A DNA stretch of 36,162 nt. Origin: Prescottella subtropica (GTDB taxonomy: Bacteria; Actinomycetota; Actinomycetes; Mycobacteriales; Mycobacteriaceae). Each line of letters opens with the position of its first letter. Position 1 is the first letter of the stretch. Of the stretch, positions 23,787 through 32,429 are shown in pieces. The DNA is taken from the NCBI RefSeq assembly GCF_005434945.1, contig NZ_SKCH01000029.1, positions 7,733 through 43,894 on the forward strand, read 5' to 3'. The notes beneath the pieces are model-generated. The model had not been told where the DNA came from and made no database searches. It was given only the letters and a program-made list of their open reading frames with translations. A program made the position numbers and the translations under genes.

Positions 23787-24734
23787 ATGTCGCGTTCGTG
23801 GCCCGAGTTGGCGGTTCTGGATCTGATCGTCGGTATCGACGATCACGGCAGCCTCAGCGCTGCCGCCCGGAACGCCGGCATGGCGCAGCCCAACGCGAGC
23901 CGGGCTGTGCGGCAACTCGAGCACCGGTTCGGGGTGACCTTGGTGCGTCGCCGCCCCACCGGTTCGACGCTCACCGCGGAAGGCACCGTCGTCGCGCACT
24001 GGGCGCGACGGGTCCTCGCCGAGGCCGGTCAGCTGATGGACGTGGCCGACGGATTGCGCGCCGAACGGTCCGCGCAGCTGACGGTGGGGGCGAGCATGAC
24101 CGTCGCCGAGCATCTGCTCCCGGCCTGGCTGGGCCGGTTCCGCGCGCTGCACCCGGAAGTGAACATCCACCTGCAGGTGCTCAACTCCACGCAGGTGTTC
24201 GAGCGGCTCGTCGCCGGCGCGTGCGACCTCGGGTTCGTCGAGACCCCGTCCGTCCCGACCGCGTCGCTGATCTCGGGCGGGCCCGCGTTCCGCAGCGTCG
24301 TGGTGGCGCGGGACCGGCTGGTCGTCGTCGTGCATCCCGGCCATCCGTGGGCGCGGCGGGACACGCCGCTGTCGGTGTTCGAACTGGCCTCCACGCCGCT
24401 GGTGGTGCGGGAGCCGGGGTCGGGCACCCGCACCACACTCGACGTCGCACTCGAGGATCTCGACGCGGCACCGCCGCTGCTCGAACTCGGCAGCGCGGCC
24501 GCGATCCGCACGAGCGTCGTCGCGGGAGTCGGACCTGCGGTGATGAGCACCCTCGCCGTCGAGGAGCAGGTCGCGTCCGGGGAACTCGCGGTGATCGAGG
24601 TCGAGGGACTGCGGCTGGATCGGCCGCTGCGTGCCGTGTGGCGCGGCGACCGGCAGCTGACGGGCCCGGCGGGGGAACTGCTGGGCATGGTCCGCAACGG
24701 AAGTGAAGGGCACCCTGCCCTGCCTGGTCGATAG
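23787..24734 (+). CDS. LysR-family transcriptional regulator
   Basis: A 315-residue LysR-type regulator. The N-terminal winged helix (about 8-66) has the signature GSLSAAARNAGMAQPNASRAVRQLEHRFGVTLVRR. A linker helix precedes a periplasmic-binding-like effector domain (about 95-300), with LTVGASMTVAEHLLPAWLGRF at its beginning and the SGTRTT anion-binding-type loop within PGSGTRTTLD. The effector is unknown; small anions are frequent ligands in the YeiE-like branch. ATG 23787 has no ribosome site, and a -10-like TAGCAT ends six bases before it, so translation is probably leaderless. It is divergent from the YeiH exporter over a perfect palindrome and is likely its regulator and self-regulated. 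Confidence 0.88.
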   Translation: MSRSWPELAVLDLIVGIDDHGSLSAAARNAGMAQPNASRAVRQLEHRFGVTLVRRRPTGSTLTAEGTVVAHWARRVLAEAGQLMDVADGLRAERSAQLTVGASMTVAEHLLPAWLGRFRALHPEVNIHLQVLNSTQVFERLVAGACDLGFVETPSVPTASLISGGPAFRSVVVARDRLVVVVHPGHPWARRDTPLSVFELASTPLVVREPGSGTRTTLDVALEDLDAAPPLLELGSAAAIRTSVVAGVGPAVMSTLAVEEQVASGELAVIEVEGLRLDRPLRAVWRGDRQLTGPAGELLGMVRNGSEGHPALPGR

Positions 24735-24814
24735 TGGGCGCTTCATACTGATGGTTCCGCATGTCGTCGGGTGTCCACGCCCGGTGGCTGGTCTGAAAGG
24801 CAGGGAGAGCAGCA

Positions 24815-25138
24815 GTGACCTACACGATTGCAGAACCGTGCGTCGATGTGATGGACAAGGCCTGTATCGAGGAGTGTCCGGTCGACTGCATCTACGAGGG
24901 TGCTCGCATGCTCTACATCCACCCGGACGAGTGCGTCGACTGCGGCGCCTGCGAGCCGGTGTGCCCCGTCGAGGCCATCTTCTACGAGGACGACGTCCCG
25001 GACCAGTGGAGCGGCTACGTCGCCGCCAACATCGACTTCTTCGACGATCTCGGTTCCCCCGGTGGTGCCGCCAAGCTCGGCAAGGTGGATCACGACGCCG
25101 TGCTGATCAAGGCGCTGCCGCCCATGAACGAGGCCTGA
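24815..25138 (+). CDS. fdxC: 7Fe ferredoxin (FdxA/FdxC type)
   Basis: A 107-residue ferredoxin with one [3Fe-4S] and one [4Fe-4S] cluster. C9, C17 and C50 align with the three ligands of the 3Fe cluster of Azotobacter-type ferredoxin I. C21, C40, C43 and C46 hold the 4Fe cluster, and C25 is the extra free cysteine seen in this family. The C-terminal extension ([30 protein letters not shown]) is characteristic of the actinobacterial/pseudomonad 7Fe type. It is a low-potential electron carrier, and partners cannot be told from the sequence. GTG 24815 follows AGGGAGA. dapC starts 23 bases after its stop, the same pairing as Rv1177-Rv1178. Confidence 0.92.
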   Translation: MTYTIAEPCVDVMDKACIEECPVDCIYEGARMLYIHPDECVDCGACEPVCPVEAIFYEDDVPDQWSGYVAANIDFFDDLGSPGGAAKLGKVDHDAVLIKALPPMNEA

Positions 25139-25161
25139 CCGGAAACGTTCGAGGAAGATCA

Positions 25162-26262
25162 GTGCCGCGCCATTCTGTAGTCAAGACCCTGCCCGACTTC
25201 CCGTGGGACTCGCTGACGTCCGCGAAGGAGACGGCGTCCGCGCACCCCGACGGGATCGTCAACCTGTCCGTCGGGACCCCCGTGGATCCGGTGGCCCCGG
25301 TGATCCGGGACGCCCTCGCCTCGGTCGCGGACGTGCCCGGGTATCCGACGACGCACGGCACCGCAGCCCTGCGTGAGGCGGCGTCGGCGGCGCTGGCGCG
25401 GCGCTACGGCATGACCGGTATCGACCCGGCGGCGATCCTGCCGGTGCTCGGCACCAAGGAAGTCATCGCGTGGCTGCCGAAACTGCTCGGGCTCGGCGCC
25501 GGCGACCTCGTGGTGATCCCCGAGGTCGCCTACCCCACCTACGAGGTGGGGGCGCTGCTCGCCGGTGCGCAGGTCGTGCGCGCCGACGGGACCGCGCAGC
25601 TCGGCCCGCAGAAGCCGGCACTGATCTTCGTCAACTCCCCGTCCAACCCCACCGGCAAGGTGCTCGGCGTCCCGCACCTGCGCAAGGTCGTCGACTTCGC
25701 CCGTGAACGCGGCGCGATCGTCGCGTCCGACGAGTGCTATCTGGGCCTCGACTGGGGCACCGACGCCGTCTCGATCCTCGACCCGCGCGTGTGCGACGGC
25801 GACCACACCGGCCTGCTGGCGATGCAGTCGCTGTCGAAGACGTCGAACCTGGCCAGCTACCGGGCCGGACTCGTCGCCGGCGATCCGGCTCTCGTCGCCG
25901 AACTGCTCGAGATCCGCAAGCATGCCGGCATGATCATGCCGCTGCCCATCCAGGCCGCCATGACCGCCGCCCTCAACGACGACGAGCAGGAGGCGCAGCA
26001 GCGCGAACGGTACCGTCGCCGCCGCGACATCCTCCTCGCCGCCGTCCGCGGCGCCGGCTTCACGGTCGACGACTCCGAGGCCGGCCTGTACCTGTGGGCC
26101 ACCCGCAGCGAGGACTGCCGCACCACCGTCGACTGGTTCGCCGACCGCGGCATCCTCGTCGCCCCCGGTGATTTCTACGGCCCCCGCGGCCGCAAGCACG
26201 TCCGGATCGCCCTCACCGCGACGGACGAGCGCATTGCGACGGCGGCGAGCCGCCTGGTGTGA
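25162..26262 (+). CDS. dapC: DapC, N-succinyldiaminopimelate aminotransferase
   Basis: A 366-residue fold-type I PLP aminotransferase. Visible are the N-terminal DFPWDSL and VNLSVGTPVDPV, the cofactor-binding GTKEVIAWLPKLLGLG, FVNSPSNPTGKV with the conserved Asn, and SDECYLGLDW. The Schiff-base lysine is K226 in QSLSKTSNLASYRAGLV, and the carboxylate-binding Arg lies near the C-terminus (HVRIALT). DapC transfers the amino group from glutamate in the succinylase branch of diaminopimelate synthesis, feeding lysine and peptidoglycan. GTG 25162 has GAGGAA six bases upstream. The assignment rests on its place directly after the 7Fe ferredoxin as in M. tuberculosis; generic class I aminotransferase is the alternative. 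A short direct duplication covers the stop codon region. Confidence 0.85.
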   Translation: MPRHSVVKTLPDFPWDSLTSAKETASAHPDGIVNLSVGTPVDPVAPVIRDALASVADVPGYPTTHGTAALREAASAALARRYGMTGIDPAAILPVLGTKEVIAWLPKLLGLGAGDLVVIPEVAYPTYEVGALLAGAQVVRADGTAQLGPQKPALIFVNSPSNPTGKVLGVPHLRKVVDFARERGAIVASDECYLGLDWGTDAVSILDPRVCDGDHTGLLAMQSLSKTSNLASYRAGLVAGDPALVAELLEIRKHAGMIMPLPIQAAMTAALNDDEQEAQQRERYRRRRDILLAAVRGAGFTVDDSEAGLYLWATRSEDCRTTVDWFADRGILVAPGDFYGPRGRKHVRIALTATDERIATAASRLV

Positions 26263-26279
26263 CGGCGGCGAGCCGCCTG
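26238..26279. repeat. 19-bp direct duplication across the dapC stop codon
   Basis: GACGGCGGCGAGCCGCCTG occurs at 26238-26256, coding for the DapC C-terminus, and again at 26261-26279, just after the TGA. Each copy contains a small hairpin GGCGG-CGA-GCCGCC-type fold. The second copy is non-coding and may contribute to termination. Confidence 0.85.
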
Positions 26280-26286
26280 TCCTGAT

Positions 26287-26350
26287 CCGCGTTTCGCGCA
26301 CTTGTCGCGGGAATTGGCGCTGAGCACCCGCGTTTCGCGCACTTGTTGCG
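26287..26350. repeat. Two 23-bp direct repeats in the dapC-pruA gap
   Basis: A 23-bp unit beginning CCGCGTTTCGCGCACTTGT occurs at 26287-26309 and 26328-26350 with one difference (C/T at position 20) and a 41-bp period. Each unit contains CGCG at both ends. No ORF crosses it. It could be a dispersed intergenic repeat or tandem protein-binding sites. Confidence 0.8.
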
Positions 26351-26425
26351 CGGACGCGGGGGGCGCGGCGGGCGTAGCCTGAGCGTGGGTTGCAGTTTTT
26401 CTTGGCTGACGCTGGGGAGGGCAGC

Positions 26426-28072
26426 ATGGATGCCGTCACGCAGGTTCCGGTGCCGTACAACGAGCCGGTGCACTCGTATGCGCCGGGCAGTGCCGAGCGC
26501 ACACGGCTGAAGGATGCCCTGGATCTGCATCTCTCCGGCGTCGTGGACATTCCGCACGTCATCGGCGGCTGCAACCACCGTGGCACTGGTACCCGTCTGG
26601 AAGTGGTCCAGCCGCACCGGCATTCGTCGGTGCTCGCGACGATCGGCAATGCCACGTACGACGATGCAAAGGTGGCGATCGAGGCGGCAACCGCAGCCGC
26701 ACCCGCCTGGCAAGCGATGCCGTTCGACGAGCGGGCCGCGATCCTGCTGCGGGCCGCCGATCTGCTGGCCGGACCGTACCGGGAGACGATCGCCGCCGCG
26801 ACGATGCTGGGGCAGTCGAAGTCGGTGCAGCAGGCCGAGATCGACGCCCCGTGCGAGCTGGTCGACTTCTGGCGGTTCAACGTCCACTTCGCTCGGCAGA
26901 TCCTCGCCGAACAGCCGATCTCGTCGCCCGGGGTGTGGAACCGGCTCGACTACCGGCCGCTCGAGGGGTTCGTCTACGCGATCACCCCGTTCAACTTCAG
27001 CGCGATCGCCGGGAACCTGCCGACGGCGCCCGCACTCATGGGCAACACCGTGATCTGGAAGCCGTCGCCCACCCAGTCCCTCGCGGCATACTGGACTATG
27101 TGCGTTCTCGAGATCGCAGGTCTACCACCCGGAGTGATCAACTTCATCACCGGCGATGGGCTCGCGGTATCCGATGTGGCGCTGCAGGATCCGCGGTTCG
27201 CGGGCATCCACTTCACCGGATCGACGCGCACGTTCCAGCATCTGTGGCGGGAGGTGGGCGCCAACATCGACCGGTACCGCGGCTATCCGCGACTGGTGGG
27301 GGAGACCGGCGGCAAGGATTTCGTCGTCGCGCACCCGTCGGCAGACCCCGCGGTGCTGGCCACCGCGCTGATCCGTGGCGCGTTCGAGTACCAGGGGCAG
27401 AAATGCTCGGCCGCGTCCCGCGCCTACCTGCCGAGGTCGCTGTGGGAGACGATGCGCGACGGGTTCCTCGCCGAGGTCGACACCCTCACCTACGGGGACG
27501 TCACCGACCTCGGGAACTTCGGGGGCGCCCTCATCGACCGTCGCGCCTACGACAAGAGTGTCGCCGCGATCGAACGGGCCCGCGACGCGGCCGGGGTGGA
27601 GATCGCGGTCGGCGGCACCTACGACGACGGTGTCGGCTACTTCGTCCGGCCCACCGTGCTGCTCGTCGACGACCCGCGCGACGAGGCGCTGTCCACCGAG
27701 TACTTCGGGCCGATCCTGTCGATCCACGTGTACGACGACGATGCGCGCGACGCGTGGCCGGACGTGCTCGCGGCCGTGGACGTGGCGTCGCCGTACGCGC
27801 TCACCGGTGCCGTGATCGCCACCGACCGGGCCGCGATCGACCAGGCCTCGGCCGCACTGCGTTTCACGGCCGGAAACTTCTACGTCAACGACAAGCCCAC
27901 CGGTGCGGTCGTCGGGCAGCAGCCGTTCGGTGGGGCGCGGGCGTCCGGCACCGACGACAAGGCCGGTTCCCCGCTGAACCTGCTGCGCTGGGTGTCGGCG
28001 CGTACCGTCAAGGAGACGTTCGTCCCGCCCACCGACCACCGCTACCCGCACATGGGACCGGACGGCGTGTGA
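26426..28072 (+). CDS. pruA: PruA, L-glutamate gamma-semialdehyde (P5C) dehydrogenase
   Basis: A 548-residue aldehyde dehydrogenase of the P5C dehydrogenase type. The N-terminal VTQVPVPYNEPVHSYAPGSAER is typical. The Rossmann domain includes ITPFNFSAIAGNLPTAPALMGNTVIWKPS and the catalytic domain GETGGKDF. The catalytic cysteine is C327 in FEYQGQKCSAASRAY, with NFYVNDKPTGAVVGQQPFGG near the end. It oxidises glutamate semialdehyde to glutamate with NAD+, the second step of proline degradation. ATG 26426 has GGGGAGG upstream. Its TGA overlaps the ATG of the proline dehydrogenase gene by one base, so the two enzymes are translationally coupled, matching Rv1187-Rv1188. The length agrees with M. 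tuberculosis PruA. Confidence 0.93.
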   Translation: MDAVTQVPVPYNEPVHSYAPGSAERTRLKDALDLHLSGVVDIPHVIGGCNHRGTGTRLEVVQPHRHSSVLATIGNATYDDAKVAIEAATAAAPAWQAMPFDERAAILLRAADLLAGPYRETIAAATMLGQSKSVQQAEIDAPCELVDFWRFNVHFARQILAEQPISSPGVWNRLDYRPLEGFVYAITPFNFSAIAGNLPTAPALMGNTVIWKPSPTQSLAAYWTMCVLEIAGLPPGVINFITGDGLAVSDVALQDPRFAGIHFTGSTRTFQHLWREVGANIDRYRGYPRLVGETGGKDFVVAHPSADPAVLATALIRGAFEYQGQKCSAASRAYLPRSLWETMRDGFLAEVDTLTYGDVTDLGNFGGALIDRRAYDKSVAAIERARDAAGVEIAVGGTYDDGVGYFVRPTVLLVDDPRDEALSTEYFGPILSIHVYDDDARDAWPDVLAAVDVASPYALTGAVIATDRAAIDQASAALRFTAGNFYVNDKPTGAVVGQQPFGGARASGTDDKAGSPLNLLRWVSARTVKETFVPPTDHRYPHMGPDGV

Positions 28073-29040
28073 TGACGCCGTCGGTGCTGTCGAATCCGCT
28101 GCGCCCGGCGATCCTGGCCGCCGCCCGGTCCGGACGGGTGAAGGACGCGGTGACGCGGGTGCCGGTGACGAAGTCGATCGTGCGCCGGTTCGTGGCGGGG
28201 GAGACCCTCGGCGACGCGATGACGGCGGTGTCGGTGCTCCTCGCATCCGGGCGGGCGGTGAGCGTCGACCATCTCGGGGAGGACACCCACGACGCCGGGC
28301 AGGCCCGGGACATCGTCGTCGCCTATCTGGAACTGATTGCCGCACTGGGCCGTCTGCCCGTCGACCCCCGCGCCGGGGTGCACCCGGTCGAGGTGTCGGT
28401 GAAGCTGTCGGCGCTGGGGCAGGCGCTGTCGGGGGACGGGGAGAAGATTGCCCTCGACCACGCCCGCACCGTCTGCGCGGCCGCCGCAGAGCACGGCGCG
28501 CGGGTGACCGTCGACGCCGAGGACCACACCCGCACCGATTCCACGCTGTCGATCGTGCGGGAGTTGCGCGGCGACTTCCCGTGGCTCGGCACGGTGCTGC
28601 AGGCGTATCTGCGGCGGACCGAGGCCGACTGTCGCGACCTGTCCGGGCCGGGTTCGCGAATCCGGTTGTGCAAGGGCGCGTATCGGGAACCGGAGTCGGT
28701 GGCCTATCGGTCCCGCGGCGACGTCGACGCGTCCTACCGGCGGTGCCTGGGGATCCTGATGCGCGGCGGCGGCTACCCGATGGTCGCCACCCACGACCCG
28801 GCGATGATCGCCGCCGTCGATCCACTCGTCGCGGAGACCGGTAGGGCCGCGGACTCGTTCGAGCACCAGATGCTGTTCGGGATCCGGGATGTCGAGCAGC
28901 GCAGGCTCGTCGACGTCGGACGGCACGTGCGGGTGTACGTGCCGTACGGCGCGCAGTGGTACGGCTACTTCATGCGCCGGCTCGCGGAACGGCCGTCGAA
29001 CCTGCGGTTCTTCCTGCGCTCGACCCTGACCCGCAGCTGA
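28072..29040 (+). CDS. putB: Proline dehydrogenase, monofunctional
   Basis: A 322-residue FAD-dependent proline dehydrogenase with a TIM-barrel. Signature sections in order are VEVSVKLSALGQAL, VTVDAEDHTRTDSTL, TVLQAYLRRTEADC, RLCKGAYREPE, VATHDPAMI, FEHQMLFGIR and the substrate-binding YVPYGAQWYGYFMRRLAERPSN with the double Arg. It oxidises proline to pyrroline-5-carboxylate, passing electrons to the membrane quinone pool, and its product goes to PruA. ATG 28072 shares one base with the pruA stop codon (TGATG). The monofunctional arrangement with a separate pruA is usual for actinobacteria, unlike the fused PutA of enterobacteria. Confidence 0.93.
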   Translation: MTPSVLSNPLRPAILAAARSGRVKDAVTRVPVTKSIVRRFVAGETLGDAMTAVSVLLASGRAVSVDHLGEDTHDAGQARDIVVAYLELIAALGRLPVDPRAGVHPVEVSVKLSALGQALSGDGEKIALDHARTVCAAAAEHGARVTVDAEDHTRTDSTLSIVRELRGDFPWLGTVLQAYLRRTEADCRDLSGPGSRIRLCKGAYREPESVAYRSRGDVDASYRRCLGILMRGGGYPMVATHDPAMIAAVDPLVAETGRAADSFEHQMLFGIRDVEQRRLVDVGRHVRVYVPYGAQWYGYFMRRLAERPSNLRFFLRSTLTRS

Positions 29041-29081
29041 GCCGCAATGCAGTCGAGCCGTGATGTGAGACAGTGGGCGTC

Positions 29082-30500
29082 GTGCTGCTCACCTCGCTGA
29101 ACCCGCTGGCCGTCGCGCGCGGCGACGACATGCCCGACGCCGTCCGCGTCGGCGACACCACGCTCTCCCGCACCGACATCCTCGGTGCCGCCGGTGCGCT
29201 CGCCAAACGTCTGGCCGGTGCGCAGCGGGTCGCGGTCCTCGCGACCCCGTCCCCGGCCACCGTGATCGCCGTCGTGGGCGCCCTGCTCGCCGGGGTGACG
29301 GTCGTGCCGGTACCGCCGGACGCGGGTCCGGCCGAGGTGACGCACATCCTCACCGATTCCGGCGCGCAGGCGTGGCTCGGGGCGGCCGCAGACGGGTCGA
29401 CGTTGCCGGTGGTGCCGGTGCGCCTGCACGCCCGCGACTGGCACACCCATCCGGAGCCGCCGGCGTCGGCGATCGCGTTCGTGCTGTACACGTCCGGGAC
29501 GACGGGCGCCCCCAAGGGGGTGCTGCTGAGCCGCGGCGCGATCGCCGCCGGGATCGACGCGCTCGCCGAGGCGTGGGCGTGGGCGGAGAAAGATGTTGTG
29601 GTGCAGGGGCTCCCACTGTTCCACGTGCACGGACTGATCCTCGGGGTCCTCGGACCGTTGCGGGTGGGCAGCCGGCTGATCCACACCGTCACCCCCACCC
29701 CGCAGGCCTACGCGGACGCCGCCCGCGCAGGCGGCACCCTGTTCTTCGGGGTGCCGACGGTGTGGTCGCGGATCGCCGGTGACGAGGACGCGGCCCGCGC
29801 GCTGAGCAGCGCACGACTGCTGGTGTCCGGCAGTGCGCCACTGCCGGTGCCGGTGTTCGAGAAGCTGCAGGACCTCACCGGGCACGCGCCGATCGAGCGG
29901 TACGGGATGAGTGAAACCATGCTCACCCTCAGTACCCGTGTGGACGGTCAGCGGCGCCCCGGCTGGGTGGGCCTGCCGGTCCGCGGCATCGAGACCCGGC
30001 TGCGGGACGAGGACGGGGGCGACGTCCCCCACGACGGAGAAAGCATCGGCGGGCTGCAGGTCCGCGGCCCGCTGCTGTTCGACGGCTACCTGAACCGCCC
30101 CGACGCCACCGCCGAATCCTGGACGGACGACGGCTGGTTCGTCACCGGCGACGTCGCGGTGATCGACGCCGACGGCTTCCACCGCATCGTCGGACGCGCC
30201 TCCACCGACCTCATCAAGACCGGGGGCTTCCGGGTCGGCGCGGGGGAGGTGGAGACCGCACTGCTCGGACATCCGGGGGTGCGGGAGGCCGCCGTCGTCG
30301 GCCTGCCCGACCCCGATCTCGGACAGCGGATCGTCGCGTACGTCGTGGGGGAGGACCTCGACGGGGCGACCTTGATCGACCACGTCGCGACGACCCTGTC
30401 GGTGCACAAACGCCCCCGCGAGGTGCGGATCGTGGAATCGTTGCCGCGCAACGCGATGGGCAAGGTGCAGAAGAAACTGCTGACGGCGGATCAGCCGTAG
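29082..30500 (+). CDS. fadD36: Acyl-CoA synthetase, FadD36 / malonyl-CoA synthetase type
   Basis: A 472-residue member of the adenylate-forming (ANL) family. Motif A3 is VLYTSGTTGAPKGVLLS, A5 is IERYGMSETMLT, A7 is DDGWFVTGDVAVID, A8 is RIVGRASTDLIKTGGFRVGAGEVE, and the A10 lysine lies in LPRNAMGKVQKK. It is short for a long-chain FadD and lacks an N-terminal extension. It resembles M. tuberculosis FadD36 (Rv1193) and malonyl-CoA synthetases; substrate is therefore probably a short dicarboxylate or short acid, by homology only. I start it at GTG 29082 (VLLTSLNP) by alignment with that protein, although no strong ribosome site is present. The last ten bases overlap the convergent dehydrogenase gene. 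Confidence 0.87.
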   Translation: MLLTSLNPLAVARGDDMPDAVRVGDTTLSRTDILGAAGALAKRLAGAQRVAVLATPSPATVIAVVGALLAGVTVVPVPPDAGPAEVTHILTDSGAQAWLGAAADGSTLPVVPVRLHARDWHTHPEPPASAIAFVLYTSGTTGAPKGVLLSRGAIAAGIDALAEAWAWAEKDVVVQGLPLFHVHGLILGVLGPLRVGSRLIHTVTPTPQAYADAARAGGTLFFGVPTVWSRIAGDEDAARALSSARLLVSGSAPLPVPVFEKLQDLTGHAPIERYGMSETMLTLSTRVDGQRRPGWVGLPVRGIETRLRDEDGGDVPHDGESIGGLQVRGPLLFDGYLNRPDATAESWTDDGWFVTGDVAVIDADGFHRIVGRASTDLIKTGGFRVGAGEVETALLGHPGVREAAVVGLPDPDLGQRIVAYVVGEDLDGATLIDHVATTLSVHKRPREVRIVESLPRNAMGKVQKKLLTADQP

Positions 30501-31345
30501 CGGTAGAACCCTTCACCGGACGCGACGCCGAGCTTGCCCTGGTCGATGTAGTTCTCCTTGAGCCAGGCCGCGAGCCTGCGCGCCGACTCGTCACCCTGCG
30601 ACAGAATGTTGTACGGCGTGGTGAGGCCGATGACGTCGTAGATCTGGAACGGGCCCATCGGCGCGCCGGTCGCGATCTTCCACGTCTTGTCGACGTCCTC
30701 CGGGGAGGCGTAGCCGCCGGCGGCGAGGCCCGCGGCCGCATTGAGGAACGGCACCAGCAGCGAGTTCAGGACGTAACCGGCCTTCTCCTTGTGCATTTCG
30801 ATCGGCACCATCCCGATCGCGGCCGCGAAGCCGGATACCGTCTCGAACACGGCCGGATCGGTGCGGTCGGTGCCCATGATCTCGGCGGTGTTGAACTTCC
30901 ACACCTGGTTCGCGAAGTGCAGTGCCAGGAAACGGTCGGGGCGGCCGGTGGCGTCCGCGAGATCGCTGGGCAGCAGCGTCGACGAGTTCGTCGCGAAGAT
31001 CGTCCGCTCCGGTGCGGCCGTCCCGATCCGCTGGTAGGTGTCCTGCTTGAGCGCGAGGATCTCCGGGATCGCCTCGATCACCAGGTCGGCGTCGGCGACT
31101 GCGGCCTCGAGATCCGACGTCGTCGCGATCCGCGCCAACGCATCGGTGACACGATCCTCGTCGGCGCCGGGTACCTCGCCGCGGTAGGTGTCGGCCAGGC
31201 CCTCGAATCGGCCGCGGGCCGCGTCGAGGGCGGCGTCGTCGATGTCGAACGACGTCACCTCGAAACCCCTGAACGCCGTCTGGAAGGCGATCTGCGAGCC
31301 GAGGACCCCGGCTCCCAACACGGTGACTTTCCGAATGTCCGTCAT
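30491..31345 (-). CDS. 3-hydroxyacyl-CoA dehydrogenase
   Basis: A 284-residue NAD-dependent dehydrogenase. The N-terminal Rossmann fold is VTVLGAGVLGSQIAFQTAFRGFEVTSFDID, followed by DADLVIEAIPEILALKQDTYQRI and the catalytic region FLALHFANQVWKFNTAEIMG. The C-terminal helical domain includes GYVLNSLLVPFLNAAAGLAAGGYASPEDVD and GPFQIYDVIGL. It oxidises 3-hydroxyacyl-CoA (3-hydroxybutyryl-CoA type) to 3-oxoacyl-CoA. The HFANQVWKF segment differs from the more usual HFFNPVPVM, placing it in a divergent branch whose chain-length preference I cannot judge. ATG 31345 has no clear ribosome site, and TAGGGT ends seven bases upstream, suggesting a leaderless mRNA. It is divergent from the MDR reductase and convergent, with 10 bp overlap, with fadD36. 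Confidence 0.88.
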   Translation of the reverse strand: MTDIRKVTVLGAGVLGSQIAFQTAFRGFEVTSFDIDDAALDAARGRFEGLADTYRGEVPGADEDRVTDALARIATTSDLEAAVADADLVIEAIPEILALKQDTYQRIGTAAPERTIFATNSSTLLPSDLADATGRPDRFLALHFANQVWKFNTAEIMGTDRTDPAVFETVSGFAAAIGMVPIEMHKEKAGYVLNSLLVPFLNAAAGLAAGGYASPEDVDKTWKIATGAPMGPFQIYDVIGLTTPYNILSQGDESARRLAAWLKENYIDQGKLGVASGEGFYRYG

Positions 31346-31352
31346 GGTTCCG

Positions 31353-31387
31353 ACCCTATCGGCCGGCGCGTCCGAGCGGCGTACGGT
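31353..31387. promoter_or_regulatory. Back-to-back promoters of probable leaderless genes
   Basis: Only 48 bp separate two divergent start codons. TAGGGT on the minus strand (31353-31358) ends seven bases before ATG 31345, and TACGGT on the plus strand (31382-31387) ends six bases before ATG 31394. Both -10-like elements therefore predict transcription starting at or next to the start codon, and their -35 regions overlap. Confidence 0.5.
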
Positions 31388-31393
31388 CGAGGC

Positions 31394-32425
31394 ATGAGCG
31401 CTGTCACGAGCACCCGCATCGTTCTCGCGTCGCGACCGGACGGAGATCCGACACCCGACAACTTCCGCACCGAGACAACCGAATTGCCGGAACTGTCCGA
31501 TGGTCAGGTGCTGCTGCGTACGGTCTACCTGTCGCTGGATCCGTACATGCGCGGCCGGATGAGCGCCGCCGAATCGTATGCCGACCCGGTCGAGGTGGGT
31601 GACGTCATGGTCGGCGGCACCGTCGCTCAGGTGGTCGAGTCTCGGCACCCGGACGTCCCGGCCGGATCCCACGTGCTGGCCTACTCGGGATGGCAGACGC
31701 ACGCCGTCGCCGACGGTGGCACGGTGCGCCTCCTCGACCCGAACCGGGCCCCGCTGTCCACCGCACTCGGGGTACTCGGGATGCCCGGCTTCACCGCGTA
31801 CGCAGGCCTGCTGCGGATCGGGCGTCCGCAACCCGGCGAGACCGTCGTCGTCGCGGCCGCGTCCGGGCCGGTCGGGTCCGCCGTCGGACAGATCGCGAAG
31901 ATCCACGGTGCCCGCGCCGTCGGTATCGCGGGCGGCGCCGAGAAGTGTGCGTACCTGCGGGACGAACTCGGCTTCGACGCCGCCGTCGACCACTGCGTCG
32001 ACGACTTCCGGGAGCAGCTGGCGGCGGCCGTCCCGGACGGTATCGACGTGTACTTCGAGAACGTCGGCGGCCCCGTCACCGCCGCGGTCGTCCCCCTGCT
32101 CAACACGTACGCCCGGATCCCGGTGTGCGGGTTGGTGTCCCAGTACAACGCCACCTCCGCGCCGGAGGGGCCGGACCGGCTGCCCGCGTTCCTCGGTGCG
32201 GTGCTCACCAAGAGCCTGACCGTGCGCGGATTCATCCAGGCCGAGTTCGTCCGCGACATGCACCTGGATTTCCAGCGCGACGCCGCCCGGTGGATCGCCG
32301 AGGGTCGGCTGAAGTGCCGGGAGGACGTCGTCGACGGGCTCGGGAACGCGCCGGACGCGTTCGCCGGACTGTTGCGCGGCAGGAACTTCGGGAAACTCGT
32401 CGTCCGCGTCGGCCCCGAGACGTGA
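31394..32425 (+). CDS. Zinc-independent MDR oxidoreductase (NADPH-dependent, CurA/LTB4DH-like)
   Basis: A 343-residue medium-chain reductase. Typical family sections are the N-terminal TRIVLASRPDGDPTPDNF, VYLSLDPYMRGRM, LGVLGMPGFTAYAGLLRIGRPQPGETVVVAAASGPVGSAVGQIAKIHGARAVGIAGGAEKC (nucleotide-binding) and DVYFENVGGPV. The zinc-ligand cysteines of alcohol dehydrogenases are absent. Family members reduce the double bond of enones and 15-keto eicosanoid-type substrates using NADPH. ATG 31394 follows CGAGG closely, and a -10-like TACGGT ends six bases upstream. It is divergent from the 3-hydroxyacyl-CoA dehydrogenase, so a shared fatty-acid or ketone role is possible but unproven. It ends 4 bp from the convergent dioxygenase gene. 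Confidence 0.87.
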   Translation: MSAVTSTRIVLASRPDGDPTPDNFRTETTELPELSDGQVLLRTVYLSLDPYMRGRMSAAESYADPVEVGDVMVGGTVAQVVESRHPDVPAGSHVLAYSGWQTHAVADGGTVRLLDPNRAPLSTALGVLGMPGFTAYAGLLRIGRPQPGETVVVAAASGPVGSAVGQIAKIHGARAVGIAGGAEKCAYLRDELGFDAAVDHCVDDFREQLAAAVPDGIDVYFENVGGPVTAAVVPLLNTYARIPVCGLVSQYNATSAPEGPDRLPAFLGAVLTKSLTVRGFIQAEFVRDMHLDFQRDAARWIAEGRLKCREDVVDGLGNAPDAFAGLLRGRNFGKLVVRVGPET

Positions 32426-32429
32426 TCGC

